Positions 34,954 to 44,626 of a DNA stretch of 64,000 nt are shown here, one piece after another. Both the position numbers and the translations under genes were made by a program. Under the pieces are notes generated by a model. It searched no databases. It saw only the letters and a list, made by a program, of their open reading frames with translations, and was not told where the DNA came from. Each line of letters starts with the position of its first letter. Positions within the stretch are counted from its first letter, which is position 1. The stretch comes from an uncultured Granulosicoccaceae bacterium (lineage in GTDB: Bacteria > Pseudomonadota > Gammaproteobacteria > Granulosicoccales > Granulosicoccaceae): the NCBI GenBank assembly GCA_937930305.1, contig CALGLE010000020.1, forward strand, positions 1 through 64,000, written 5' to 3'.

Positions 34954-36543
34954 ATGAACACCAACACGCTCGAAGCTCGCATCTATTCATCGTTTCCCAT
35001 CGTTAAAATCGAAACCGATGAAGAACCTCGGCTCATCCAATCCTTACGTTCTATTGCAAAGCGAACTGGTAAACCACTCATCTGTTGGTCAATTGCCAGT
35101 GGATTAAAAGTGTTGGAGAAAGATCGTAATGGGTTAGCGCCAATAAATTCTTGGACCATTGATGGACTGCAAGGCCCCACGGACGCTCACCAGGAGTCGG
35201 ATAAAAATTTTGATCCAGAAGAAATGCTGGAACACTTGAGCGAAGGCATTAAAAATTCCATCATCGTACTCTTAGACTTTCACCCCTATTTTCAAAAGCC
35301 CCGCGTTACTCGCTTACTGAAGGAACTGGCTTTTGATTGCGAACGAAAGGACAATAAAATCGTCCTGATTAGTCACAGCATCACCGTACCCGATGAGGTG
35401 TCACGACTCACTCAGCCCTATTCTGTACAAATGCCCAGTGCACGAGAACTGGCAAAGCTTGTCGATCAGGAAGCTGCGTTGTTTAAGATCAAGCGTAAAG
35501 GTACTCCGCTAAAAATTGATGAAACCGCAAAATCCTTATTAGTGAATAACTTGGTCGGGGTGAGCGCTTCAGACGCACAACGCCTAATCCGCAATGCGAT
35601 CTACGTTGATAATGCACTGACAGAAACAGACATACCTGAAATAAAAAAAGCCAAATACGATTTAATTAGCCATTCCGGTGCGCTTACGTATGAATACGAT
35701 ACGCGCTCTTTTGAGCAGATTGGTGGGTTCGTCAACTTAAAAGCCTGGGTTAAAAAACGTCAGCATGCGATTCTTTCCGAATCAACCGGGGACTCAATGA
35801 ACGTGGATCGCCCGAAGGGTATTTTATTGTTGGGTGTGCAGGGCTGCGGTAAAAGTCTGGCAGCACGCTCCTTATCCGGCCAGTTAGGCATTCCTTTAAT
35901 TCGCTTAGACTTTGGCTCACTGTTTAATAAGTATGTGGGTGAAAGTGAGAAAAACATACGTGAGGCGTTGCACTCAGCCGAAGTGATGTCACCGTGCGTT
36001 TTGTGGATTGATGAACTGGAAAAAAGTATCACAAATGGCAGCGATGACAACACCGGGTCTTCCAGTCGCATATTGAGTTACTTATTAAATTGGATGCAAG
36101 AGAACCAGGCGGGCACGTTTGTGGTTGCTACGGCAAATGACATCACAGCGCTACCCCCCGAGCTCATTCGCAAAGGCCGATTAGATGAAATCTTCTTTGT
36201 GGATTTACCCAACGCCAATGTGCGCGTGGATATTGTTCGATCGGTACTCAGCAAACGCGGCTTAAAGCCGGATGGATTTGATTTGGCAAGAATAGCCGAT
36301 GCAGGCCGAGGTTTTTCAGGCGCAGAAATTGAACAAGCGGTGGTGTCATCCTTGTATCACACCGGTTATTTAGACGCCCCATTGTGCACTGACTCCATCA
36401 TTCTAGAAATGCAACAAACTCAACCGTTGTCCGTTGTGCGAGCCGAATCCATTGCCGAACTTCGCCACTGGGCAGCGAATCGAACAGTCCTTGTGGATGA
36501 ACCTTATGATGGGGATATGATTAACCATCCGCACGCGGCGTAA
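34954..36543 (+). CDS. AAA+ ATPase, Ycf46-like
   Basis: 529 residues. An N-terminal domain of about 240 residues (SSFPIVKIETDEEPRLIQSL) is typical of Ycf46-like ATPases, followed by a classic AAA module: Walker A GVQGCGKSLAARSL near 294, Walker B VLWIDELEKS near 349, sensor 1 VVATANDI near 391 and an Arg-finger/second region of homology around PPELIRKGRLDEIFFVDLP near 400-418. The GRGFSGAEIEQAVVSSLY sensor 2 region follows. No membrane segment and no HExxH protease motif, so it is not FtsH itself. Ycf46-like proteins are cytoplasmic and of poorly known function (linked to inorganic carbon use in cyanobacteria). GGGGA lies five to nine bases before the ATG. Confidence 0.85.
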   Translation: MNTNTLEARIYSSFPIVKIETDEEPRLIQSLRSIAKRTGKPLICWSIASGLKVLEKDRNGLAPINSWTIDGLQGPTDAHQESDKNFDPEEMLEHLSEGIKNSIIVLLDFHPYFQKPRVTRLLKELAFDCERKDNKIVLISHSITVPDEVSRLTQPYSVQMPSARELAKLVDQEAALFKIKRKGTPLKIDETAKSLLVNNLVGVSASDAQRLIRNAIYVDNALTETDIPEIKKAKYDLISHSGALTYEYDTRSFEQIGGFVNLKAWVKKRQHAILSESTGDSMNVDRPKGILLLGVQGCGKSLAARSLSGQLGIPLIRLDFGSLFNKYVGESEKNIREALHSAEVMSPCVLWIDELEKSITNGSDDNTGSSSRILSYLLNWMQENQAGTFVVATANDITALPPELIRKGRLDEIFFVDLPNANVRVDIVRSVLSKRGLKPDGFDLARIADAGRGFSGAEIEQAVVSSLYHTGYLDAPLCTDSIILEMQQTQPLSVVRAESIAELRHWAANRTVLVDEPYDGDMINHPHAA

Positions 36544-36562
36544 CCAACCGGCGTTGACGTCG

Positions 36563-37327
36563 TCAATTGATGAGCGGCACTAGCGTACTGACCAGGCCAA
36601 CCACCACCAGCACCATCAGCAATCGAACCACGAGTTTTTTAAACGATTGCGGTGAGACTTTGGCAAACAATCGGCTGCCTAGAAAAATACCGATGCTAAG
36701 CGGCGGAACGAGAACCAGCAGCCACTGAAAGTGCGCCGTTTGCAGCAAACCGGTTTGCGCCATGATGAGTGTGGACATAACATCCACCAACAAAAATATC
36801 ATGACCAAAGAAGCCCGAAATTGAGCAGGTGGCAGACCATCAGCAATTAAGAACAGGCTGTAAATCAATCCACCAACAGCCCCAGCGCCGTTCACAGCCC
36901 CCGCAACCAATCCCACCAAAGCGATTCGCCCCGGCGATTGCCGCCCCTCCAATGTGTACCCTCGGTGGAGTAAAACACACGCCAGTGCGATGACCGCAAG
37001 CACACAGAGTCTGACCACGTGAGCGGGCAGCCATTGCAGTGCGGCCACGCCAAGCGGCGCGGCTAGCACCGAACAAAGCGTCAAGCCGATGGCAAAGCGC
37101 CAATGCACATGGCGCCAAACACTGGGAATTAGCAGGACGCTGGCGCACACTTCCAGCATCAGCACCACCGGCACCAGTTCCCCCATGGGCAGGAATAATG
37201 ACAGGCTGGCGACACACAGAGCCGAGAAACCAAAGCCGATATAGCCACGCACCACACCGGCCGCTGCCACAACCAAAATCGAATAAAGAACGAGCGGCAA
37301 AGCGCCTGTGATGAGTACTTCAGACAT
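36563..37327 (-). CDS. TSUP (TauE/SafE) family permease
   Basis: 254-residue membrane protein with about eight hydrophobic helices arranged in two halves. The conserved glycine-rich segment RGYIGFGFSALCVASLSLFLP lies in the first half and GLVAGAVNGAGAVGGLIYSLF in the second, both typical of TauE/SafE permeases that export or import sulfite, sulfoacetate or other small anions. It is convergent with the AAA+ gene and divergent from aroQ. The sulfonate genes 15 kb away make a sulfur anion attractive, but there is no direct linkage. Confidence 0.85.
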   Translation of the reverse strand: MSEVLITGALPLVLYSILVVAAAGVVRGYIGFGFSALCVASLSLFLPMGELVPVVLMLEVCASVLLIPSVWRHVHWRFAIGLTLCSVLAAPLGVAALQWLPAHVVRLCVLAVIALACVLLHRGYTLEGRQSPGRIALVGLVAGAVNGAGAVGGLIYSLFLIADGLPPAQFRASLVMIFLLVDVMSTLIMAQTGLLQTAHFQWLLVLVPPLSIGIFLGSRLFAKVSPQSFKKLVVRLLMVLVVVGLVSTLVPLIN

Positions 37328-37450
37328 GTCGCTCAGTGTAGGTGCTATCTGGCTGCCGATTGGCCATGATTATGCATTTAACTTGGTGTACTTTGGATGA
37401 AACCCGGTATGATTCTCTTCGCAATCAGCGCACCTGAACCCTAACTGCAC

Positions 37451-37888
37451 ATGTCACAGCTCATCACCATTCTCAACGGCCCCAACCTCAATTTGCTGGG
37501 GCTTCGTGAACCTGAACTTTATGGCACCGATACGCTAGACGATGTGGCAGCTCAATGCCAATCAGTAGCTAAAGATTTGGGCCTAAGCACCGAGCTTAAG
37601 CAAACGAATCATGAAGGGGAAATGGTGGATTGGATTCAAGCCTGTCGCGAGCATTCGGCTGGCATCATCATTAACCCGGCAGCCTGGTCGCACACCTCGG
37701 TTGCGGTACTTGATGCGTTGAATACTTTTGACGGTCCTGTGATCGAAGTGCACATCTCAAACATTTATGCGCGAGAAGCCTTCCGGCATCATTCGTTTGT
37801 CTCTACACGAGCGAATGGCATTGTGGCCGGTTGCGGCGTGCAAGGGTATTGCTTAGCCGTGCAGCGCATCCACACACTGCTGTCTTAA
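37451..37888 (+). CDS. aroQ: Type II 3-dehydroquinate dehydratase
   Basis: 145-residue enzyme converting 3-dehydroquinate to 3-dehydroshikimate (shikimate pathway), normally a dodecamer. The opening ITILNGPNLNLLGLREPELYG contains the conserved Asn and Tyr (catalytic Tyr in ELYG), NHEGEMVDWIQAC the Glu/His region, GIIINPAAWSHTSVAVLDAL the substrate loop and EVHISNIYAREAFRHHSF the catalytic His. Length is standard. It is monocistronic or leads the alpha-galactosidase gene 38 bases later. aroQ often precedes accB/accC, which is not the case here. Confidence 0.95.
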   Translation: MSQLITILNGPNLNLLGLREPELYGTDTLDDVAAQCQSVAKDLGLSTELKQTNHEGEMVDWIQACREHSAGIIINPAAWSHTSVAVLDALNTFDGPVIEVHISNIYAREAFRHHSFVSTRANGIVAGCGVQGYCLAVQRIHTLLS

Positions 37889-37926
37889 ACTTCGTCAACC
37901 TACAACTCTTTCGTTAATCAAATACC

Positions 37927-40083
37927 ATGACTGATGCACTTTCTACGTGGCGTCTCGATGTTGGCGTTGCCAATCACACGCTGGTTTTCGCATCCATCAA
38001 TGATGCGCTACCCACGGTGGTATACAGCGGGCCAAAATTAGCCGACAGCGCGCGTTTGGATGATTTCGCCCGTGCCGATGTAAGACCCATCACGCCCGGT
38101 ACCTTAGATCAAATTGCGCCCTTATCTCTTCTGCCTGAAGAAGGACTAGGCTTTCAAGGTTACTGCGGCCTGCAACTGACCGACGAAGACGGTCGGCCAG
38201 CGTTAACCCAATTTAACGTGGTGTCCGTGGATGCATCGCCTCACGCGCTTACGTTCTATGCCAAAGAACCCACACTTCACTTAGCGCTTACACTCACGCT
38301 CTGTTGTGAAGCCGACTCTGGCGTGCTGGCCGTCGCTAGCGAAATAGAAAACTTAAGTACAAACCGATGGCGAGTCGATTGGTTATCGGTCCCTGTACTG
38401 CCTGTGGATCAATCTTTTGATGTTATGCAGGAATACCGAGGTCGCTGGACACAAGAATTCACCCCAATCAAAAACAACATTAGAACCGGGGTGCATCTAA
38501 GAGAGTCACGACGCGCACGCACAGGACACGATCACTTCCCAGGCTTAATTGTGGGTGAAACGCCACTGGCTTGGACTCGAGGTAACGCGGCGGCCGTGCA
38601 CTACGCTTTTTCCGATGTCCACCGCGTGGCGCTAGAGTCATTGCCTGATGGACGCAGACAGGTACAAGCTGGCGTGGCCGAAATCCGCTGGTTAGAAAAA
38701 AACGCAAAACTGCATTCCGGTGATGCCTATTGGACATTCTCAGCTTCCGGCATGAATGAACTAGCCCATCATTATCAACATTATGTACGAACGCATATTG
38801 TCAATCTGCCCGACCCAACGGCCCCGCGATATGTTAACTACAACTGCTGGGAAGCGATTTATTTTGATCACAACATCGAGCGATTGAAATTTCTAGCAAA
38901 CTCTGCCGCCAGTGTTGGTGCAGAGCGGTTCGTGCTGGATGATGGTTGGTTTGGCACTGAGGCCATCCCAAGAAACGATGACACCAGCAGTTTAGGTGAT
39001 TGGGTAGTGGATGTAAAAAAGTACCCTGAAGGCCTTAACCCACTCATTGAACATGTGAATGACTTGGGAATGAAATTTGGTCTGTGGCTAGAACCTGAGA
39101 TGGTCAACCTACACAGTGCACTGGCCGAACAGCATCCCACTTGGGTATTGAAGCACGGTGAAGTAAAGCATGTTGAAGGTCGTCAACAATTTTTACTCGA
39201 CTTCACCAAATCTGAGGTGGTTGAATACATTTATCAATCCATCCACACCATTTTAGAATCCCACAACATTGAGTACATTAAATGGGATATGAATCGAGAT
39301 GCCACGCGTGCGGTGGATGCACAGGGGCATCGATCTCTGGTTCGTCACAGCAATGCCGTGCACGCGCTGATGGCCCGAATTCGACAGAACCACCCCCACG
39401 TTGAGATCGAAAGTTGCGCATCCGGCGGTGGCCGCATCGATTATCGCGTATTACAAAATACCCACCGCGTATGGCTGTCCGATTCCATTGATGCGCGCGT
39501 GCGCTGGAAAATGCAAAACGAAGCGTTTATTTTTCTACCCCCATCTGTATACGGCAGTCATGTAGGTGCAGAGAAGGCACACACATCGGCTAGAAAGCAA
39601 CCGATGTCGTTCAGGGCATTGGTTGCCATGACCGGTCACATGGGTATTGAATCGGATATGGCCGAACTCAATGAGGCTGATCGCGCCACGTTGATGCGTT
39701 ACATTGCCTTGTACAAGACCCATCGAAATTGGATGCATCAAGGTCGGCAATACCGTCTGGATTCATTGGAAGAAACTGCCCTCACCCAAGAATTCGTTGC
39801 CGCCGATCAATCCCAATTTTTATTGTTCTCAGCGAACCTTGATGTACCCATTGATGAGACAACCGCTCCTTTGCGGCTAGTTGGCTTAGATAAGCAGGCC
39901 GATTATTCGGTATGTCTCGTCAACAAAGACGATATCGACCCGCTGGCCACACGCATCTTTCCCCACCCCTTAATAGAGAATGACTCAGCTGTTTTCAGTG
40001 GAGAGCAATTGATGCATCAAGGGTTGGTTCCACCATTTTTGATGCCGGATAGCATGTGGCTATTTCATGGTAAGAGAATTTAA
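37927..40083 (+). CDS. Alpha-galactosidase, glycoside hydrolase family 36
   Basis: 718-residue cytoplasmic-looking enzyme (no signal peptide) that hydrolyses alpha-galactosides such as melibiose or raffinose. An N-terminal beta-sandwich (about 1-300) is followed by the TIM barrel with VLDDGWFG near 337, the nucleophile motif IKWDMNR near 453, ESCASGGGRIDYRVL near 497 and the acid/base region WLSDSIDARVRWKMQ near 518. Length is normal for GH36. Its 3' end overlaps the convergent hydrolase gene by 24 bases. It lies 2 kb from the alpha-glucoside operon, which could import its substrate. Confidence 0.9.
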   Translation: MTDALSTWRLDVGVANHTLVFASINDALPTVVYSGPKLADSARLDDFARADVRPITPGTLDQIAPLSLLPEEGLGFQGYCGLQLTDEDGRPALTQFNVVSVDASPHALTFYAKEPTLHLALTLTLCCEADSGVLAVASEIENLSTNRWRVDWLSVPVLPVDQSFDVMQEYRGRWTQEFTPIKNNIRTGVHLRESRRARTGHDHFPGLIVGETPLAWTRGNAAAVHYAFSDVHRVALESLPDGRRQVQAGVAEIRWLEKNAKLHSGDAYWTFSASGMNELAHHYQHYVRTHIVNLPDPTAPRYVNYNCWEAIYFDHNIERLKFLANSAASVGAERFVLDDGWFGTEAIPRNDDTSSLGDWVVDVKKYPEGLNPLIEHVNDLGMKFGLWLEPEMVNLHSALAEQHPTWVLKHGEVKHVEGRQQFLLDFTKSEVVEYIYQSIHTILESHNIEYIKWDMNRDATRAVDAQGHRSLVRHSNAVHALMARIRQNHPHVEIESCASGGGRIDYRVLQNTHRVWLSDSIDARVRWKMQNEAFIFLPPSVYGSHVGAEKAHTSARKQPMSFRALVAMTGHMGIESDMAELNEADRATLMRYIALYKTHRNWMHQGRQYRLDSLEETALTQEFVAADQSQFLLFSANLDVPIDETTAPLRLVGLDKQADYSVCLVNKDDIDPLATRIFPHPLIENDSAVFSGEQLMHQGLVPPFLMPDSMWLFHGKRI

Positions 40084-40953
40084 GGCAGTTTGCATTAAAA
40101 CCGAATCACTCTTCATCAATCCATCAATTACATTAAAATGATGCAGGTCAGGCTCGATGGTAGTTGAAGTTTGCGCACCTAAACCTCGCCAAACGTTGGC
40201 TAGCAGTTCGCTTTGACGAATAAATTCGCTGCGTTCGGTTCCACCCACCCACACAGTAACGGGACAGGTGTTCAGCGGTGTTAATAGCGCAGGGCTGCAT
40301 CTGGTGGCCTCTTGAACATCGAGTTTTAGCTGTTGATTAAGTTTTGTATTCAACAATGGACGTAAATCGTGCACACCCGATATGGATACAACTTGCTTCA
40401 CTCGGTTGACTACCGCTTCTTTTAATAATCCAGTCGATGCATAGTCACCCGAAAGTGCATCGTAGCTGACGAGCGATGTCACTAAGTGCCCACCAGCGGA
40501 ATGCCCAGTTAGCACAATGGGGCCTTCGATTTGTTCAGCCGCGTGAGTAACACAGGCGCTGATGCATTCTGAAATGTTTGTTACGTTGATTGTTGGGCAC
40601 AAGGGGTAAGAAGGGATGACAACCGTATAACCCGCATCGTTTGCCCCTTTAGCAAAGCAAGACCATGTGTCTTTACTAAACGCCACCCAATACCCACCGT
40701 GCACAAAAAACAATAAGCCTTTTGACGGTTGATTCTGTGGTTCAAACACATCATAGACCAAGCGTGCACGATGTTGATTGGTATCGTTTTGACTTGAACT
40801 GGCATAAGAAACATTTAAAGTCGCGTTGCTGTGCTGCATTCTAAACAGCTGACTTTCCTGCTCCCACCGTTCGATGTAGGCATCCGCATCCGGAATATGC
40901 GCTCTGTTGGCGTAGGCATCGTCCCAGTCTGTAATTCGCGGTATAGGTGTCAC
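40060..40953 (-). CDS. Alpha/beta hydrolase, esterase/kynurenine-formamidase-like
   Basis: 297-residue hydrolase of the hormone-sensitive-lipase or formamidase-like group. Oxyanion motif FVHGGYWVAFSKDTW is near residue 83, nucleophile GHSAGGH (Ser near 151), and a late Asp/His pair is likely in VGGTERSEFIRQ and LHHFNVIDGL. No signal peptide. Start codon GTG 40953. The 3' end overlaps the convergent alpha-galactosidase gene. The similarity to kynurenine formamidases suggests a small ester or amide substrate, but no tryptophan pathway gene is nearby. Confidence 0.78.
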   Translation of the reverse strand: MTPIPRITDWDDAYANRAHIPDADAYIERWEQESQLFRMQHSNATLNVSYASSSQNDTNQHRARLVYDVFEPQNQPSKGLLFFVHGGYWVAFSKDTWSCFAKGANDAGYTVVIPSYPLCPTINVTNISECISACVTHAAEQIEGPIVLTGHSAGGHLVTSLVSYDALSGDYASTGLLKEAVVNRVKQVVSISGVHDLRPLLNTKLNQQLKLDVQEATRCSPALLTPLNTCPVTVWVGGTERSEFIRQSELLANVWRGLGAQTSTTIEPDLHHFNVIDGLMKSDSVLMQTALNSLTMK

Positions 40954-41005
40954 GTGCTAAAGTTCCTAGGCTGTTGTACTACTAGCTTAGCACTGGGGGA
41001 TGAAC

Positions 41006-41677
41006 ATGCCATTAGATCGCAAAGAATGGAGATTTTTGTTTCGCACACTTTCAACAACTTTCCTCGCTTGCTGTTTAACGGCAAGCATACCCATCCACGC
41101 CAATGAACTTGGTCTTGCAGACGCCGTGCGTAAGGCAGATGTAGACTTAATAGAAAGCCTCATTGCGAAAGGCGCTGATGTCAACAAACGGGACGGTCGA
41201 TTAACGCCGCTTGCAATCGCGGCGGTTCGAGGCGATCTGGGGAGCGTAAAACAGCTGCTGGCAGCTGGTGCAGATCCAAACGCGACTAGCTTGAACGGTG
41301 CGAATGCCTTGTCTATGGCCACTCGAAGCTGCAACGCCACCCAAGCGTTGCTTCGTGAACTCATCAACGCTGGCGCAGACCTTGAAAATCGCTCGGGGGT
41401 TGGCATAACGCCATTGATGTTTGCTGTTCAGGAAGAGCTGACAGAGACAGCCTTGATGCTCATTGACGCGGGCGCGGATGTACAAACGCTTAACCCCTTT
41501 GGGGAAGGCATTTTAAGCTACGCGATTTACACGGAAAACACCCAGCTGATCAACAAAGCGATTGATTTGAAGGTCGATGTTTCTCAGCTTCGATATTTGT
41601 ACACCACGGTGGACTACGATCCACCGGGAATGAAAGACTCGGTATCGCATCACACCTTGTTATGTTCCAAAAGCTAA
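41006..41677 (+). CDS. Secreted/periplasmic ankyrin-repeat protein
   Basis: 223-residue protein with a basic N-terminus and hydrophobic core ending ASIPIHAN-E (signal peptide about residues 1-33), then about four ankyrin repeats (for example GLADAVRKADVDLIESLIAKGADVN, LTPLAIAAVRGDLGSVKQLLAAGADPN, ITPLMFAVQEELTETALMLIDAGADVQ). ATG 41006 has GGGGG six bases upstream; ATG 41000 is too close to that site. Such periplasmic ankyrin proteins are protein-interaction modules. No partner is evident. Confidence 0.72.
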   Translation: MPLDRKEWRFLFRTLSTTFLACCLTASIPIHANELGLADAVRKADVDLIESLIAKGADVNKRDGRLTPLAIAAVRGDLGSVKQLLAAGADPNATSLNGANALSMATRSCNATQALLRELINAGADLENRSGVGITPLMFAVQEELTETALMLIDAGADVQTLNPFGEGILSYAIYTENTQLINKAIDLKVDVSQLRYLYTTVDYDPPGMKDSVSHHTLLCSKS

Positions 41678-41746
41678 TTCACAAAAAATACAATACCTGT
41701 TGCCGGATTATGATGTGATGCTATGCGACGGGAATTGTCTGACCGT

Positions 41747-42844
41747 TTACTGCTGATACAGTAACGAATGTTCATTGGCGAATAAGTGAACATGTTCTGC
41801 CGGGGCTGTCATACGCAGATTGGAATTGCGCGCATCCCGATGGATGCCGGTAAGCTTGGCAATAGCTGACACGCCATTGGCATCCGGCTCGAAATATACC
41901 TGCGTGACCTCGCCTAAAGCTTCCGCTATTTTTACCGTGGCTTCAATGGCGTAGTTATCTGAATTGGTCACTTCCATATGTTCCGGTCGAATACCCACAT
42001 TGACGTGTAGCCCTTTCTTTTCTTCAGTAGTGGGTACGTTTGATTTTATCGTACCGTTACCACGATCAACACTGACCGTCGTTTGCGTACCTGTTTCAAC
42101 GATTTTCCCCGGCAGAAGGTTCATCGCAGGCGATCCGATAAACTGAGCCACGAATTCGTTTTCTGGTTTTTCGTACAAATCCAGTGGTGAACCCACTTGA
42201 GCGATGCCCTTATTCGCTAGCACCACTATTCGCGTGGCTAGGGTCATCGCTTCCACTTGGTCGTGGGTCACATACACCATCGTACTCTCAGGCATACTCT
42301 CTTTTAATTGTGCGATTTCAATTCGCGTGGCTACACGAAGCGCTGCATCTAAGTTCGACAAGGGTTCATCAAACAAATAGACCTTAGGATCTCGAACGAT
42401 GGAACGCCCAATCGCCACTCGCTGGCGTTGGCCGCCTGATAGCGCTTTTGGCAAACGATCCAGGTAGTCGGTTAGCTGCAAGGTATCAGCCGCCTTGTTT
42501 ACGGCAGCCTCGATCTCGGCGGCCGGCATCTTCGCCAACTTCAACGCAAAAGACATGTTCTCTCGCACCGTCATGTGCGGATACAACGCGTATGACTGGA
42601 ACACCATGGCGATGCCTCGCTGAGCTGGAGGCACGTCGTTCATGCGCATCCCATCAATGGTGAATTCCCCACTGGTGATACTTTCAAGGCCTGCAATCAT
42701 TCTGAGTAGAGTCGATTTACCACAGCCGGATGGCCCAACAAAAACAATGAGTTCGCCCGTTTTTATGTCTAAGTTGATGTTGTTCAGCACATTGACTGAA
42801 CCTGAGTATGTTTTTTCAACATCAACCAGTTTTAAATTAGTCAT
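41747..42844 (-). CDS. aglK: Alpha-glucoside ABC transporter ATP-binding protein (AglK/MalK type)
   Basis: 365-residue ATPase. Walker A GPSGCGKST near 37, Q-loop MVFQSYALYPHM near 82, signature LSGGQRQRVAIGRSI near 135, Walker B YLFDEPLSNLD near 156, H-loop VTHDQVEAM near 190, then a TOBE-type domain with VGIRPEHMEV near 277. Last gene of the agl operon and the only ATPase in it, so probably a homodimer. 91 bases separate it from the alpha-glucosidase gene. Confidence 0.88.
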   Translation of the reverse strand: MTNLKLVDVEKTYSGSVNVLNNINLDIKTGELIVFVGPSGCGKSTLLRMIAGLESITSGEFTIDGMRMNDVPPAQRGIAMVFQSYALYPHMTVRENMSFALKLAKMPAAEIEAAVNKAADTLQLTDYLDRLPKALSGGQRQRVAIGRSIVRDPKVYLFDEPLSNLDAALRVATRIEIAQLKESMPESTMVYVTHDQVEAMTLATRIVVLANKGIAQVGSPLDLYEKPENEFVAQFIGSPAMNLLPGKIVETGTQTTVSVDRGNGTIKSNVPTTEEKKGLHVNVGIRPEHMEVTNSDNYAIEATVKIAEALGEVTQVYFEPDANGVSAIAKLTGIHRDARNSNLRMTAPAEHVHLFANEHSLLYQQ

Positions 42845-42935
42845 CGCGTCAGCCTCTCAATATTTTTCATACTCATAAAAGTTATCAATCACTTTTTCCG
42901 CTCAACCGCGTGCTTCATGCACAGATGCTTACGAA

Positions 42936-44591
42936 CTAGTGCTTTTCGGCAAGTAAGGCTTGATTTGGCCCAAGCATGACTTGGTTTTCATGGCTTTCAA
43001 TGACTGCACCCAATTGCCCACCGAATAGTTCCCAATCTCCGTCTGGAAGATCCAGTGTGGCGTGCTCTTTACTGATATTGAACGCACAATACATCGTCGT
43101 GTTATCCAGCGTTCTCGTGAAAGTAACAACGTTTCCAGAGACGGCGATATCCGATTGCTCACCCACAGCTAATGCGGGGTGCTGTTTTCTCAGCCCAACC
43201 ACAGCACGGTAATAATTCAGCAAAGAATCCCCGGCTTTGTCTTGCTCATTGACGCTAAGTGGTAAGTGTTCTTCGGGTACGGGTAGCCAAGGCTTTGATT
43301 CCGAAAAACCACCGTTATTTTTTTGTGAATCCCAAACCATCGGGGTACGGCAACCATCACGACCTTTAAACTCTGGCCAAAATTCTATGCCGTAGGGGTC
43401 TTGAAGATCTTCAAACGCAATATCGGCTTCAGGAAGACCCAGTTCTTCACCTTGATATAAACACACACTGCCTCGTAAACACATCATGAGCAGAACATAA
43501 AGCCGACGGCCTTGCTCGTCTAAATCCCAACGTGTGGTATGGCGCTTGATGTCGTGATTAGTCAACGCCCAGCAGGGCCAACCATCAGGTGCTGATTCGG
43601 TTAACTTTTGAAAAACAGACTTCACACGCTCAGCATTCAGCAATTCGCTGGATAAAAATTCGAACGTATAACACATATGGATGCGATCATTGCCTTTAGT
43701 ATATTCACCCATCAACTCTAAGCCATACTGCGCATCCCCTATTTCTCCGACTGATGTAGCGGCTGGATATTCATTCAACAACGCTCGGAAACGCTTTAAA
43801 AATTCAATATTTTCCGGACGATTCTTTGAGTAGATGTGCTTTTGGTGATTGTATGGATTCACGCTAGGCGCGATGGAGCTGTTGCGTTCTTCTTTGGGCA
43901 ACGGTGGATTGTCACGTAATTCTTTATCAGCAAAATAGAAATTAATGGTGTCCAATCGAAATCCGTCCACACCTCGATCCAACCAAAACCGCACGGATTC
44001 GAGTAAGGCATCTTGCACATCGTTGTTGTGCAAATTCAAATCAGGTTGGCTGGTTAAGAAATTGTGCAGATAGTACTGCTCACGCCGCCCATCCCACTGC
44101 CAAGCGGATCCGCCAAAGATTGACAACCAATTGTTCGGCGGTGAACCATCGGGCTTGGCGTCAGCCCAGACAAACCAATCGGATTTTGGATTGTTGACGG
44201 ATGCCCGACTTTCAACAAACCAAGGGTGCATGTCAGAGGTATGACTTAACACTTGATCAATGATGATTCGAATGCCCAAACTATGCGCTTTCTCTATCAA
44301 ACGATCAAAATCGTCTAAATTGCCAAACATCGGATCGATGTCGCAATAGTCACTGACATCGTAACCAAAGTCTTTCATTGGGGATTTAAAGAACGGAGAG
44401 ATCCAAATGGCGTCCACTCCTAAAGAGGCCACATAAGGCAGTCGTTCTGTGATGCCTTTCAAATCCCCCACACCATCGCCCGAGCTGTCTTGATAGCTAC
44501 GCGGATAGATTTGATAGATAACAGATCCGCGCCACCAATTCTTGTCGTTGGCAAGTTCAGAGACTGACTGTGCAATTGCGTTCGTACTCAT
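42936..44591 (-). CDS. aglA: Alpha-glucosidase, glycoside hydrolase family 13 (AglA-like)
   Basis: 551-residue cytoplasmic enzyme hydrolysing imported alpha-glucosides (maltose, sucrose, trehalose or similar). GH13 regions are visible: WWRGSVIYQIYPRSYQDSSGDGVGDL at the start, DQVLSHTS near 110, the nucleophile in DGFRLDTINFYF near 214, the general acid in SVGEIGDAQYG near 283, and LTNHDIKRHTTRW (third carboxylate) near 344. No signal peptide. Between the MalG-like permease and the ATPase gene, the order known for rhizobial aglEFGAK. Confidence 0.9.
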   Translation of the reverse strand: MSTNAIAQSVSELANDKNWWRGSVIYQIYPRSYQDSSGDGVGDLKGITERLPYVASLGVDAIWISPFFKSPMKDFGYDVSDYCDIDPMFGNLDDFDRLIEKAHSLGIRIIIDQVLSHTSDMHPWFVESRASVNNPKSDWFVWADAKPDGSPPNNWLSIFGGSAWQWDGRREQYYLHNFLTSQPDLNLHNNDVQDALLESVRFWLDRGVDGFRLDTINFYFADKELRDNPPLPKEERNSSIAPSVNPYNHQKHIYSKNRPENIEFLKRFRALLNEYPAATSVGEIGDAQYGLELMGEYTKGNDRIHMCYTFEFLSSELLNAERVKSVFQKLTESAPDGWPCWALTNHDIKRHTTRWDLDEQGRRLYVLLMMCLRGSVCLYQGEELGLPEADIAFEDLQDPYGIEFWPEFKGRDGCRTPMVWDSQKNNGGFSESKPWLPVPEEHLPLSVNEQDKAGDSLLNYYRAVVGLRKQHPALAVGEQSDIAVSGNVVTFTRTLDNTTMYCAFNISKEHATLDLPDGDWELFGGQLGAVIESHENQVMLGPNQALLAEKH

Positions 44592-44626
44592 TTATTAAGA
44601 ACTCTTAAAAATTCAATAAATGCAGG

